From Marchantia polymorpha subsp. ruderalis (Eukaryota; Streptophyta; Marchantiopsida; Marchantiales; Marchantiaceae): DNA of 64,000 bases. The stretch's first letter is position 1; every line of letters starts with the position of its first letter. The stretch lies in contig AP031352.1 of NCBI GenBank assembly GCA_037833965.1, forward strand, positions 28,708,501 to 28,772,500, given 5' to 3'. This document shows positions 12,984-26,900 of the stretch, one piece after another. The position numbers and the translations under genes were made by a program. The notes below the pieces were generated by a model. The model ran no database searches, was not told the origin of the DNA, and saw only the letters and a list, made by a program, of their open reading frames with translations.

Positions 12984-14089
12984 GCAGGCCTACAGATCTA
13001 TCCTGAGTCCACACTCTGAAGCTGGACAAATTGGCGTACCATCGAGCTCGAGTACATCAAACTAACCACCCGACTTATCAAACTGTAAATCTGCGTTTGG
13101 ATGTGTCGTACCAACCAAATCTTACAGTAGTAAGTCATCTCTCCTCTCATCCAACAATTCCTCTTTTAGACGGAAATATATAGTCATCTTCATCGTCCCA
13201 TGATTGCAATCCTGCTCATGTTCAAGTCATGCTTTTTGAATTTCCCAGCAGGTTCTGACATGCCCCCCTCCCCTCTCTCTCTCTCTCTCTCTCTAGTACA
13301 GCCCCAATTCCCAGCGTACTTGATTCAGTTAACAGTTTGCAATGATTTGTTTTTCACCCTTTCTCTTCTCCCTTCGATTGTGCATCGGTCTTGGCATCTA
13401 CTCCACCAAATTCTCTTTGTCAGTTGATCGGAGTACCGTCCATCGTCCATCCACAGCAAGACTCGAGAGCTGACGAACAAAGAAACCATTATGCGTACTG
13501 TATCGTGCGCCAAGTACTCCATGTACAATACTGCTCTGTCCCTCCCCATGGACGCATAATTTGCTAGATCTTGTTAACCAAGGTTACCAGTCCCATTAGA
13601 ATGAGCTTGACTGCCGAGCATGTACGCTCATAATGATGTATCAGAAATTCCGTCTCTGGTTGGTATCGCAAGTCCATGCAGCCCTCGACAAGCTGCGTGC
13701 CAAATTAAAGACGTGTTAAAGAGAAAAAGGATTTTGCGTACGAGGCCGGAAGACTACAAACCCGACAGCACCCTTCATTCCATGAAAGTTCCATCTCGGA
13801 GTGTGACTTGTCTGCTAAACGGTCAAAAGATACTGTATTCAGTTCATTGCTGTACGGTTCTTAACGGGAGTCCATGCGTAATTATCACAGGTTCGAGGTT
13901 CCGTGTGCTGTACTTTACCTGCTACATATTGTTATTATGTAACTCGAAATCTTATTTACTGAAGTTGGGGAAAATGAACTGTAAAACCTACAACTTAATC
14001 TTAACAAAAATATGTGCCGGGCCATTGTGTCGAGGTGACTTGAGTAGCGGAACTTCTCGTAAATTGGCCCGATGATGCTATTTTAGAGC

Positions 14090-16830
14090 TTTCCACCTAA
14101 ACAAAGAACACATCTCATTTATGTGGACATATTATCGTCAAATACAAAGTGCGTTATCTTCTCCGACCACATAATTCGTCTTGACGTGTTCCCTACATGT
14201 ACTGTAGTTCCGGTTACTTAGAGTGTTATTCTATCTATCTTGGCTGCATATCATCACATAGTAGATATGAAAGCCTCAAAATATGAAAGAATTTTATCAC
14301 CCTCTCAGGTTGATGTTTGATGTTGAGAACTCTTTACTGTTAATATTTTTAATTCACTTCACAAACCCACACCATTTTCGTTTGGGTTATCTAATTCTTA
14401 TCTGACAGAACAACATAGACAAAAGAGATCCTTCAAAATATTTGTTTCGTATATGATCTTCCAATCAGGATTTACAATAAAAAAAATTTTCTTAAAATAT
14501 ATCATAATACTGAGTTAGTATTTTAGCCTTATTTTCTATGATCATCATTTTCTAATAGTTTTTATTTGAAATAAATTACAAAGCCCTTCAAAGTCAAGAA
14601 TTTTTTTCCCCCATTTGAGCAAACTCACTGGAATTTATTTTTTATTTCTACCACTCGGAATATAAATCTCAGTGTATGAGTTTTTTCGTAGGTGCTTTTG
14701 AAATTAAGATGAAGATTGAATTCTGGTATTAAATATTTCTACTATGGAAAAAATATTTTATCAGAAACTTTCATGAGATTTTCTTAATGAGTTCAAAAAA
14801 GGGACTATGACAATGATATAAATTTACGATAATGAATTTCATAAACTATTTCACACGTTTTATATATATATATTTGAAGAGATTGCTTGAATCAATAAAT
14901 CAAATATTATATCAATTTTTATTTTTTTCAATCAAATTTATTTATTGTCTGCATTCTAGACATTGAAAGTATCAGTAAGTGAAAACTAGAAGAAGCTAAA
15001 TGTTCTTAAATCCAGCAAAATGATTTAGATTTAATCGTTATAACAATGAGATCCTATCAAACAGGAGTTTTTGTTATATCAGGGAACTAAAAAACCTAAG
15101 ATCGATACTGAAGACTGGTAAGATAATTCTTGTTTCATTGCACATCAAAATTAATCTGGACTTATATGTCAGTACTTATTATGAATATTATTTTTAAAAC
15201 TTACTGAATTAAATATGTGATTAATCATTTACCTTGGTGTCATTCATTGTCACTTGAGCGGAAAAGGTTTCTAACAAAACATTGGAATGTATGGTTCTCA
15301 TTCACTCTTAGTGAAAATTGTGGAACTCTGATGAGTTAGTGGAGATTGGAAAAAGTTGATGACACAAAAACATACAATACACAACTGAAGGGTACCAAGT
15401 GAATACAAAGAGAGTATGTAACTACCTTTTCTAGGTGTGCAAGGATAAATTCGAACCGCTAACCAATACCAAGACCTCAATATAATCACATTAAGAAGAA
15501 AAGTCTTACACATCCAGATAAAAAATCATCTAATGCTTGGTTTATTAGAATTTGGCTAGAAATTATAATAAATATATCTGAGTACATATATAAATATATA
15601 AATTTTATCGCAATAATACCAATTGTGATAATGTTGGACAACATAAGACATAATTCATAATTTCTAAAAAAACTATAAATGATATAAATGAAATTGAAAA
15701 AAAATTTTAATCTGATTTTGACTTTCAAAATAAAATGTGATGAAAAGCTCAAATTAAATTGATTAAGATTTTGAATTTGAATATCTCAAAAGTTATAGTT
15801 TTGCAATATCACTATAATGCAAATAAATAATTTTATATATAACTTTACATCAATTAATTACATTTCATATTCACATGATATGACCTATTGATGACTTTAA
15901 TATTTTTATACATGTTAGATTAATTCCTTTATTTATGAACATATTATATCAATGTTTTTTTATACTCAAATATTTTTTGAACACTACATTTCTCTCGGTT
16001 ATCAATATAATACCTTGGATTTAACATGCTTACAATGTAAATAAATATATGAAAATTTCACATTGAATTGCTATTCTACGTATAGCAATTAATAAACATT
16101 ATCTATCTTTTAACATAATTATTTGGCATGAGACGTCATTGAATTTTTAGTCGTCCCCAGACCTATTAGAAGTCCTATTAGCTTGGTACGTGACCGTATA
16201 GCAGCCTCAGATTCCCATATGTTCGCCCCGCCCGGAGTAGCCTTATGATGGGAAACTAGCTTTTCTTGAAAATCATCATCCAAAATGATTGTGTTTTACT
16301 TGACATATGACCTAACAGTTCTTCTATGTTTCAGTTTTTTTGGGTAATTGTTACATTTTTAACCACTTTTATCATTTTTTGATCTAATTAGTTGAAATTA
16401 ATTCTAAGATATATTAAAAAATTGATATTCACTGTAATCTGCTCATAAGTTGTAAGACATAAAAATTATTTATGGATTCAAATAGAACTGATTTTAAATA
16501 TCATGTGACAATCTTCTTGAAAAGTTTACATTATATGATTTTTGCATGTAGACGATTTGTAAAATTAGGGCATTTTTTAATGTAATTGAGCATAGTATCC
16601 ATGTGTTAACTGGATCATTCATATGTCATCTAACCACAATCATCTAGTTCTTTTTTCATTTATCCTGTTCAAAATTTAAAAGTTTTTTACATTTAAGTTT
16701 GTTATGATATTGTGGATCTTTGTACTTGATTAACTATTTGTCATGTTCGGTTGCACGGTATTGTTTGTTGTCTTTGGTTAGACAACTTCAACTTTCAAAA
16801 TCTACTAGTTCATGATGAGAGCTTTGATTG
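14090..16830. other. AT-rich gene-free island 1
   Basis: Base composition falls abruptly compared with the preceding 14 kb, CG dinucleotides become very rare, and every frame is broken by stops. No coding, tRNA or terminal-repeat structure is visible. A short segment of normal composition (about 16130-16260), containing several CG sites, interrupts it. Decayed, heavily methylated transposon DNA is a plausible origin, but no element boundary is seen. Confidence 0.55.
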
Positions 16831-18402
16831 ATGACTCATGCTATCACCCGTATTGAAGATGAGAGTGAATTATAAAATACTTTTCATGGAGAAAAGGATA
16901 GAGCTTGACTCTCTCAACTCCTTTTGGCCACTAAGTTGGATTTTATCTGGCAATTTTTGCCTTTTTCTTTGTATCTCAGTAGATGGGGTTGCATCAAGTT
17001 TTCAATTTCATACAATTCCATTCTGGTCTTTTCCTTAAGTCTGTATACCACCTGCCAATCACTTTGATAGTTTTGCACTTATCAGGTGATAATGAACCCT
17101 CAGAACCTATCAATTCAGCAAGCGAGGTGCGAACATTATTGTTTCACTGTCTGAGGAGCAGAGCCCAACATTGGGTGTCCATGCCCAAACCCACCCATTA
17201 TTGTTCCATGGGTGGGCACAAGTAATTCTAAGGGCAGTGTTTGTCAAGATTCAACCAAGAATTTGAGTAGCATGGGTGGGGTTAGGTCTCTGCTGATGGT
17301 TATGGTCTGGTCTGGGTGCAGATTTGAAGTAAAATGTTGGCCTCTGCTGAGGAGCTCCTTGATGTCGAGCTCCAGTCACAAAAACCGACTGTATACCCCT
17401 TTATTTTGCTAAGTACAGGCTTTACACGAAATGAAGTCGGGTGCATTTAAATGTCAACTCAATAATCGTCGCTACGGGTGTGTTAGTTCAGCATTGCCAG
17501 ACCTCAAGACTTTGTAGGGTAGTACAAAGGCATTATGTGGATGATTACAATCGATAAATGCGGCATAAGCGGAGATATCTTCAAGTTAGAGTTGGCCCAC
17601 AAGGTCACGAAGATGTAGGTATATCCTAAACAAACAATTGGTCCTGACTTTTCTGCGTTTGCCAATTCAAGAATATTGAACACATCTTAATATTAAGTCA
17701 ACTTCATGATCTTGACTTCTGATTTGAAAGATTTAGAGATCAGAAACTTTAACAGGTGCAGGAGACCGACTACGAAGATTCCTCCACTCAGACAATAGAT
17801 ATGGTGACGAGTAGAAACCAGTCTACATCCGTCCTTAATCGTCCTAAAGCGTGTACTGGCTTTGGGAGACTAGTTCCACTCTTCACTTTTTTGTCATGAT
17901 GTTTCAGTCCTTTAGTAGGCTTCTAAGCTTTTCTTTCTTAGTGATGCAAATATAGGCAGTACTGGTAAGCGTTGTGGCAACTGCTTGTAAATACATGGAC
18001 ACCTCAGCCTTTGAGGCTCTTCTCTTACATCTAAATATGGAAGAATGAGAATACAGAAGATACAGCGTGGTTACGAAACGTTTGGAAACACAATGAGAAT
18101 AATCGAACTAGATACACGCTCCGTCAGACTTGTTTTGGGAAAATTTCAAGGACCCAACCTCGTCCTATTGGGGGTAGCTACGTAATTCTACTACATTGTT
18201 TTGCACCTCTGTGGCTGCTCTCAAAGTACGTGAAAATACTGAAAGATTGTGTTCCACTTTGACGCCCGTGTTTAAGTGATCTAGTCAATTCAGTGGAAAA
18301 AGTAATGCTGTTTCTCGACAGATTCCACTTGGTTACAGTTTGTGTGACGTTGATAATATCAGCTCAACATAACAACTCGTCATACATTTACCACATCTTG
18401 AG
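16831..18402. other. Intergenic DNA downstream of delta-tubulin
   Basis: No gene is supported. Short open frames on the + strand near 16838-17412 show no domain. The part nearest 18402 probably holds the 3' UTR of the minus-strand delta-tubulin gene. Confidence 0.4.
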
Positions 18403-21254
18403 TTATAATAACGAGTATCTAGTCACCAGATCTTCGATTGAAGCAAAAGCACCATCGAAAGAGGCCGCTTCCATTCCATGCTCGAAATACTGATGCAAGA
18501 ACGCTTTCGATGCAAACATGTTGTAAGCTCTAGTCAAGGCTCTTGATGCCGGCAGTACTGATGATTGACAGTTGCTGAGAAGACCAGCAGCTATTTCGTA
18601 TCTTCCATAAGAAGTGGAGCAAGCTGCCACTGATAATGGATCCACCTGCCAGATAGGATACATTCTGACATCCGCAAAATCACTCACATCAGCGTTATCA
18701 CTCCCGCTGCCTCTTAATATGAGAAGGTTTGCAAGAGACCTGTTAATCTGATGATGACCATTCGTCGGGAAAACACCTCGTTTGTGCTCATGAACTGATG
18801 AGGTTGGAAGCTTAACATTCCAATCCATTTCAAGTTCCTTATGTGCTCCAGTGATGAGCATCTGTCGGAGGTGTTTTAATTGAGCGGCCCACGTGAAGTT
18901 AGTGAAATCCAATGACTGGGCTGGAACCTGCATAAGAGAAGACATAGAAATTATCACATAAGGTAGGGCCATGGCAACTTGTATCAGCATCTTTAAAAAG
19001 TCGGCTGTTGCAGCAGGATTATGCAGGACACCCTAACGGCTAAAGCAAGCACATGATACCTTCTATACAAAGTTGTGTCTTAAGTACTTTCCAATCATGT
19101 TTCCTTACACTCTCTTGCTCAATAATTGTGTCATGTAAGCATGTGACTGCAGCAACAACTATGACAACTTCGCAAACAATTTTTAATTTTGAGCGAAACT
19201 GCAATCCTGGGGTGGAGAGTTGAGATAAAGATGCGGTATTCTACAAAAAGTTGCCAAGTAGTGCAGGACGTCTCATCCGGAATGCTTCAAAACGCACTTG
19301 CCTGAGGAGTGAAACGCATGGTCATCATTCGATATCCCGGGTGAGAACATAAAACTGAAAGCAAGTCTGATAGGAGCCGAACTCCAGGCCTCGTAGACGA
19401 AGGGCCACCTCGTCTAATCTCGGGCCTACAGCTTACTACATCTGTCTGAATGGTTTGGGTACTCGGTTGGACTGTTCTCCAGTAAGAGGGCAGAAGAGCA
19501 CATCCTAGCGCTTCAACCGCCACTTCGTTAATGTCATCAAAAGATGGTCGCAGAACGCCAAGTAGAGTTCGGCATATAGCACTTAGCTGTTCATTCTGCA
19601 CAATGATTACACCATCAGCGAAACTTTGTAGATGAGACAGAGTGAGCAGTACATTGTAGTTTTGAACTATGACTTCTCCACTCTCATACGGCCAGATGCA
19701 GTGACTAAGAATGAAGGATGAAGGATACTCATCCCTCAATGCCTCCACCAAGTATGCTCCTGCACTTGTGAATGCTCCAATGTGTCAGAACTTGTTAAAT
19801 TTTATAACAACATTTGTTCTAGATCACATGTACTATTGATCGCGACCTCAGACGTGAAAACGGATTTCAACTGCGTTGTTCGAATAAACATTTAGTGTTG
19901 ATGTACAAGTGTGTGGGCTAGACTGCAATTCCCAGGTTCTCGTTATCGAAGTAGTTACAACCTCAGAGCTGCTCTAGATTCTTCATCATCTTCCACAATC
20001 TTTCCACCAATGAACAAGTCGTTAAAGCTGATATTAAACAATGATCTAAATTAAATGATGGCCTTAACAGTCGAGAGATTCATACCTAGTCCTGCTCCAG
20101 TACCACCTGCCAAACTTTGCAGTATGACGAAGCCTCCAAAAACATCACACTGCTCCACCTACAGTCATGACCCCAGATTTCTTTCTTAGGTAATTTACCC
20201 AAACAGTAGAGGCACAATTCACTTTCTTGCATTTCTTTATTTATTTTAAGAAATCTCTAGATATGAGGATAAAAAATACTCTCGGATGGCTCTCGTATGA
20301 GGATATTCAGAACCATCGGTGCACTGCAAAAGTAGTTGCTTTTGTCAACACCTAAAGAGAGCGCATCGACCAGAAAGAAGAGGGATGAGGTCTGGGTGGA
20401 AATTGAAAGGTTGAGATTGAGATTACCTCGAGACGTATGGCATCCAGGACCGAGTCAAGACATTGAGGACCGTGGCCATAGTATCCCCGAGCCCAGTTGT
20501 TACCAGAACCACTGTTCTGAGCGACTAGCCGTTGGGCATCATAAGTCCAAGCTGATCTGTGAGCTTGAACAGCAGCAGTTTTCGCACGCTTTACAATTCC
20601 CTGTATAACCTGATGACAAGTATAGACAATGAACAAAATCTCTAAGGGCTTATGCTTCATCTTCTTTTCTCCTTTGAGTATTATGGAGATTACTCTTCCT
20701 GTGATGATCGTACAGCGATGTCATTATTCTTATCATTATTTTTTTCCCCGCAATTCGTGTAGGAGTTTAAAAGTCCAGTTAGCATATGGAAGCCTGTGCA
20801 TGATCTTGCTCTTATTCTTCTGGAACTACATTTGCAGCTGGAAGTCTACAATCATCAGATGCTCGGATCATCAGCCTAACATACAAAGTCCACAAGCTGC
20901 AAACATCAGGCTGGAGTCACAACTTCACGAAACTTAATTAATTGATTTAGTCCTCATCAGTCAGCACCACAGAAGAAGGTAGCAATGATCAATAATTGGT
21001 CTACGAGAGTATTGGCAATGACCACAAGCAGAAGACGGGTGCAGGTGGATATTTAGCGGAGAAACACACAAAAATTACAGCACCTTCGGTTCCATGTCAA
21101 CCAGGACAGCACGGGCCTTGACAGCTGCGCTATGAGGCTGTGCTGATCGGAAAAACTCAGTTGGTGGCGAAACTGCCATCGAAGCCAGACATTCGAAGAG
21201 AGCATAACCCATTTGATTGCCTCCTTGGCCGATTTGTACCACCACGACTCCCAT
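18403..21254 (-). CDS. Delta-tubulin
   Basis: Five exons on the minus strand: 21254-21084, 20609-20427, 20158-20086, 19759-19302 and 18927-18403. All phases match, giving 469 aa (human delta-tubulin is about 453). The ATG gives MGVVVV followed by the nucleotide-binding turn QIGQGGNQMG at 7-16; the usual GQCGNQ has Gly for Cys here. SGSGNNWARGY lies at 90-100 and the tubulin signature GGTGAGLG at 136-143. The long FTWAAQLKHLRQML segment and overall spacing resemble delta- rather than alpha- or beta-tubulin. Delta-tubulin supports the C-tubule of triplet microtubules in centrioles and basal bodies, so in plants a role in sperm blepharoplast and flagella is expected. The fourth intron uses a GC donor (CAG|GCAAGT), and the gene looks intact. 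Confidence 0.9.
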
Positions 21255-23194
21255 GGATCAAGCAACTCGATGAAGTCCCAAAAGAATTTGCTTCCCTCGT
21301 GAAGTCACTCGAAATTCTATCACATAACCGGCCAGCTCGAGATTCTTTCTCGCATGCTGTCAACTTGGCACAGCTAACCTCCAGGCAGAGACATGTGGTA
21401 CCCAGAAAATAGCGTGATATAAATTTGTGATTCCCGATTACTGACCCAACACACTCAAAAGGCCAATCCTACAAAGAACAAGAGCCGATAGAGATAGAGA
21501 ATCATCGGCCGTTGGTCATGTAGCTAGAGGGCAGAAATCCTGAAATTACAAGAGGTTAAAGGCCTCGTGAGGACATTAAGCGCCATGCTCATAGTTCAAG
21601 TCATCGAAAAGAATCGGAAGAGCGGTCGGGCCTTCCTCTTAGATATCGCCTCTTCACAGAAGCGCACATAGCAATGCCAAGAATTGGATACTTCATCATT
21701 GCCAACAAACTCGTCATCCTCGGCCTGCATCACTTCTTGGGTGGAAGCATGACAAAAGAATGAAGGCCTACGGTGCACGAGCCCCATCAAGGGTTTAAAG
21801 CACCGTGGAGATGAGCCACTCTAATCGCAGCGATACTCCCAACGCAGCGAGAGGAAAAGGAAACTTGAGAGCTATATTCGATCAGCGTACAAGAAAAAGA
21901 AAAGAAGGAGTATCCATCAGAAAATGATGGAAGGGGATATTACCCAAATGATGGGACTGGTGATAGAGAATCATCGGCCAAAGTGCGTTAAGCAACATTG
22001 ATCAAGAAACGCCTCGTCTTTCCAATCTTCATTGAAGCTTCTTCGTAAGATGTCAACTCGATCGAAAACCACGTAGAATTTGAGGGAATTATTCAACCAG
22101 AAAAGTCTTCTTTTTGCATCATAAGTGAAGAGACGCATGATGTCCTACGCAGAAACGCTCGTGATGATAAAGAGAAAGGATGGAGTAAAAGACGGATGGC
22201 GATACAAAAAAATGGCTTCACAAGATACAGAAAAAAAAAGGATGACCAAGGCCTATGGAACCCAAGCACACCAAGGCCACTTTTCATTTTTGCTTCCATC
22301 ACTTTCTCTCCGATCTGTCAATTGATTTGCTGCTTGTTGTACCTGCGAATGCATTTGTTTACATACTTGAAAAATTAGCATATCAAAGATATAAAGGTAA
22401 AGTTCTTAAACGACACAACCGATGTACCTTGAATAAGATATCTCCATCGAATGATGAATAAGGATCTTAATTTGTAAGTTCTTTCTATGTCACTTCCAAA
22501 GAAGAGATATAATGGGATCAAATGGAAATGTTAGACTAGGAATGTTTATTGGGAAGACCATCCGAGGACACTGTAGAAAGTCACTCAGACAAGACTCTCT
22601 TTCCGGTGGGAAGAGTATATCAATCAATAAACCAACCATGCTTGGAATGACACATGTTTTACGAACACTTGGACACATCTGTGCAGACTTAAACACGTGG
22701 TACCTGAAAGCTTCGTTGGCAACCAGATGGTTAACTGTGAAATCTTGTATAAGTATTTAATCGAAGAAATTACATGTCTTGTCGATTCAGAACCTTACAG
22801 GTGATGACAAGAGGTATTGTGGCACTTTTTAGTCACGTCCATTGTTTTGAGCGGAGTAAATAAATATTAAATATATCTCTCCGTGCTTTTCCCTTCTTCC
22901 CCTGCTACCTGAGCACATGAATCCACCGGAGAATGGACCGAATAGGCAAGTCACCATTCGTACCTAGGGAGAGTGGAGTGCACACGCAAAAAATCCATGA
23001 CAATACTGGAAAGGGTACTCCTTTTAGGCAGATGAAGAATATGGCTTTTATACGGGCGATGCAAAAGGCTATCTCACAGACTTCCCATTCGGAATTGATT
23101 ATCACCCTGCACATTTTACTCCAGTTAGATAATAATGCGAAGCGCGATACTGCAAGGCAAATTACAAGTATGGCTTCTACACCGGTGTTCCATT
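21255..23194. other. Intergenic DNA upstream of delta-tubulin
   Basis: No gene is supported. The delta-tubulin promoter should lie in the part next to 21255. Short open frames near 22093-22760 and 22905-23196 lie on both strands, lack domains and are treated as chance. Confidence 0.4.
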
Positions 23195-23199
23195 AAAAA
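23195..23199 (-). terminator. RNA polymerase III terminator of tRNA-Arg
   Basis: A run of five T on the minus strand, 9 nt after the tRNA discriminator base. Confidence 0.75.
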
Positions 23200-23208
23200 G
23201 AATTAACC

Positions 23209-23281
23209 CGACCATGCTGGGGATCGAACCCAGAATCTCTAGCTCCGTAGGCTAGCGCCTTATCCATTGGGCCACACGGCC
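23209..23281 (-). tRNA. tRNA-Arg (anticodon ACG)
   Basis: 73-nt cloverleaf on the minus strand without an intron. The 7-bp acceptor stem is GGCCGTG with CATGGTC (two G-U pairs). The D arm is GGCCC...GGCGC, a 5-bp anticodon stem CTAGC/GCTAG encloses loop CTACGGA (anticodon ACG), and the T arm contains GGTTCGATCCC. It closely resembles angiosperm tRNA-Arg(ACG). The internal A and B boxes are intact and a T run follows, so it should be functional. A34 is expected to be deaminated to inosine to read CGU, CGC and CGA. Confidence 0.95.
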
Positions 23282-23952
23282 TTGTTGCATCTAAAGTGCA
23301 GGTTGTAATATAACATGTCAATTTTCAGGTTTTTCTCTGTCGCTTGATTCCCGTTTTGAACTGGCTTCTTTTCCTCTAAGTTGGCACAATCGGGGCAAGC
23401 TAAAGGCACTCCTGCGTTCATATTCTGACATATTCTTGCAGACAGCTCTCGACCGTGGAGTGAGGATCCAGTACCAAGGATAATTTACAATTCACATATC
23501 GCCATGTGTCACATCCTTACCTATCATTTGCGTACACCAAAATGTGCATCTCGCGAGTTTCTCGCGCTTTATTCTTTTCTCTCCGTTGAACGCAAGTTTA
23601 AGATAATATGCAACGATCAGATGTTGCTTGGTCTCGACCTTCCATGTCTGTGTATTCTAGACCACGAATCTGGCTTCGATAGTAAGCCAAGATCAATCCA
23701 TTCACAGCGGATACAGCATTGGACACGAGATTTGACAACATCTGCGTGATTTCGCAGTTCTTCTATTGATGCACTCATATGAGTCCTGAGTGAGATACAT
23801 TCTCGGTACTCCTTTGGGATACATTCGACCAGGAAACGAGGCGAGATGTCCTTTACTGTACTGTGTGGGCGTCTTGAATTCCATTGCCCTGTGTACACGA
23901 GAATCCTTGTCGAGGTTCGCCTTCTGCAGGATCGAATGGATGTGTACCTTCA
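23282..23952. other. Intergenic DNA between tRNA-Arg and DDX11
   Basis: No gene is supported. The end nearest 23952 probably contains the 3' UTR of the minus-strand helicase gene. Confidence 0.4.
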
Positions 23953-26900
23953 CTACGAGAAAACGGCGTGATCGTGGAATATGTTTGTTCGGGGCTGGAT
24001 GACTTTGTTTGGAAGTGCCATGTCCAGCTGCAAGTTGGCGTTTTGTTGGTCTCTCAATCGATTGTACTTGAAGAATTGATGTAACCGTTTGTGGACTTCA
24101 CCAAAGCTTCCAGTCACTTTCACCAACCTGTCTCCAATCCAGCCGGGCAACTTTGATGAAGGACCTGAAGATTCCGACGAATATCTGGCATCGACCAGCA
24201 GAATGGCAGCGTAATCCTTGATGTGTCGGATTGCCCGTCCGATGGATTGATTGACGGCCTTCATACACAAATTCTCGTAGTACTCTCTACTTTTCTTCCC
24301 ACCATGTGAACCCTGGCTGTCTGCAGATGCTAAGCTGTCGATGTATTTCATCCTCTCTACTAATTCCGGATCATTGGGACTTGGGTAAGGAAGTCCGACC
24401 ATCACGACACAACGTCCCATCCCGTCACTGAAATTGATTCCTTCGGACATTTTGCCCCCAACTACACACATCAACACAGCACCTGTTTTCTTCCCTTCCG
24501 GAGGTCTCGATATGCACTCTCTGTACTGCCTCAGAACATCTTCAAGTGCGGCTGCATCTCGAGGTTCTCGAAACAATGTTTTCTTGGCCTCGATGGCAGA
24601 AATTGTACCAGCGGACTGCCATGAATTAAAGACGTGGGCCTCATACTCAAACGACGGGAAAAACACCACAATTCCCTCAGGCACAACGGTGCATACGTTT
24701 TTCATTAGAATGCCTAGCTCTTCAACTACTGCTGGTGAGAAACGAGACTGATAGGTGAAGTCAAACGTACGGTTACTGGGCCCTTTGCCGATGGCTAGAG
24801 GAAGAATGCTCTCCGGAGGAACAATGTGACCACAACTGAATACATGCACCCGATCTTCGGGTAGATGAGGGAACAGACGGAGTCTCAGCTCTTCAACTGG
24901 CTGCAGCGTACCTCCTGCCAAAATGACCGCCCTTGCTTGCTCCAAAACCTCTGCAAAATACTTGGCAGCATTCAACATGACGAACTTGAGGGATCCACCG
25001 TCAGCGGCGTCAGACGAATGGCCTTTTGCTGGTCTTGGCATCAAAATTACTCGACCATCAGTATCAGCATTTGTAAGAGCCAATATGAATTCGGCCAGCA
25101 TGTGGAAGCCTGTCACTGAAGTCCTGGCAGACACTGCACTGGCCTTGCTTTCGGTCGATGCCTGATCTAGAAGTTTTTCTCCGTAACTGCTTACTTTGTG
25201 CACAATGTTGCTTTCTTTGATGTATCGCCGAATTTTGAACAAGTTGAGATTATCAATCCCGAGAGAAAAGACGAAGTCGTTGATGGTCATCATCCTTGCA
25301 TCTCCAGTTTCAGCTTGGGGTGTGCTGGACAGAAACCTAGTAATAGATCCAATTAGAACCAGCAGCATTTCAATGTAGCGCCTGTTACTGGCTGCCAAGC
25401 GCCTCCTAAACTTATCCAGATACTCGGAGAGCTGCGAGTTCACTTGCTTAATCTGGAGAGCAGTAACTTGGCAGCTGTGAATATCTGAAACAGTGTCCAC
25501 AAGGTTGTGGGCTTCATCAATAACCACTACGCAGTTTTTTAAGTTAATGCCAAGCGTTTCTCGAGTACCTGCATGTAGGAGAGATTGGTAAGGAAGCACT
25601 ACAAGGTCCGAAATGGGAACCATACGACGTGAGCCATAGTAAGGGCAGGTCCCAATCTTACTCCCAAGATGGAGCAAGTCTTCAATGTCAAGGGCCCCAG
25701 CCTCCAGAACTTCTTTTACATATCGTGTCTGCAGCTTCTGCTTGCTCATCATCGGACATCCTCCTTTAGTGGTGACCTTTTTCTGGCCTTTCTGGGGCAA
25801 GGAATGCAGCTTTCTACTAGAGCTTTTGCTTTGCTTCTCTTTCTGAAGTTCTAAGCATTTGTCATTGATTCTAGCCGAATTCCCCAATACCGCAACCGCT
25901 GATCCCTACCACAGTCAAATGGGCAACCGTGAATACATACATTAAACTCTGAGTACCTGAACCAGCGCGAGTCCAGACTTGAACGACCAGTTAGTTCTAA
26001 AGGATCGAACTAAATGAGTCCCGATCCAACTTCAGACGTTGAAAGCACGAATATCAGTTTCAAGGTTGACGACCCTCTAGGTCATGTAAACATACAATTC
26101 AGGAAAATGTTTGAATATTTATCTCGTTCTCTCAGATACTATATAGATCCAATACCCAAGGAAGGTCAAATCTGTGAACTTTAGGCCACTCTGCGATGGT
26201 GACGAAGGTGACGTACCAGGGTTTATGCAGAGGTTTTTACGAGAACCAAGGGAAACCGATCTCAGTGAGGATGAGAAGACGGTGCGCTGGAGCTCTCCGA
26301 CAAACTGGGAAAGTTGGGAATGTGTTCGACTACAGAAGAAAACCTTCAAAGGCTCCTCATCGTCACTGATCTCTCCACCACTGTCATCACTGCTGCTCGA
26401 GTCCACAGACGTCTGTTTCCTCTTCGCCTCCTTACAACCTTCCTCGTCACTGAAGTAGTCGTCTACAATTAAATCGTCGTCGTCATCTGGGCATGGCTTA
26501 TAGTTCAGGGGTTGATGAACTGCATCTCGGCCTTTCCTACCCTCCTTACTTGCTATCACGCTCCCAAAATGCATCACCGATCGATTTCCAGGAGTTCGAT
26601 TCAGGCTCTTTTCCGCCAATCTCGTCTTCAAAGTCCGCTTCCGGGCTTCCCTCCGCTTCTTTTCCTCCTCCTCCTTCTTTGCTTCGAAATTTGACATCCA
26701 ATCAGGTTCCTCTCCTACAGAATTGCACAGTTTTGCTACATCTCCAGCTAAATCACTGGAATCCTCGTGCTGATCAATAAGCCATTGCAACGTACTACAA
26801 ATCAAACTGAGAGTCTTCCCCGTTCCTGAATTAAATTCACGACACGGGCCTTCAGTCAAAAAATTACATTTTCTGGAAATCATGCACATCAATACCGTTT

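Larger units (their letters stand above)
6365..14090. other. Gene-poor intergenic DNA rich in microsatellites
   Basis: No protein or RNA gene could be supported over this stretch. The open frames are short, overlap on both strands and match nothing recognisable. The longest, 13620-14075 (+, about 151 codons), shows no domain. Base composition is ordinary to GC-rich, unlike the AT island that begins near 14.1 kb. Many short simple repeats are scattered through it, and the larger ones are listed separately. A diverged direct repeat is visible around 12715-12840 and 12910-13040, sharing GATGAAGAGAT, CTATCCTGA and TTGGCGTAC. Confidence 0.5.

Noticed and set aside
13620-14075. 151-codon open frame (+) at the edge of AT island 1
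   Set aside because: No motif, no family resemblance and no clear gene context.
14090-16830. Possible autonomous retrotransposon in AT island 1
   Set aside because: No reverse transcriptase, integrase or long terminal repeats could be recognised in any frame.
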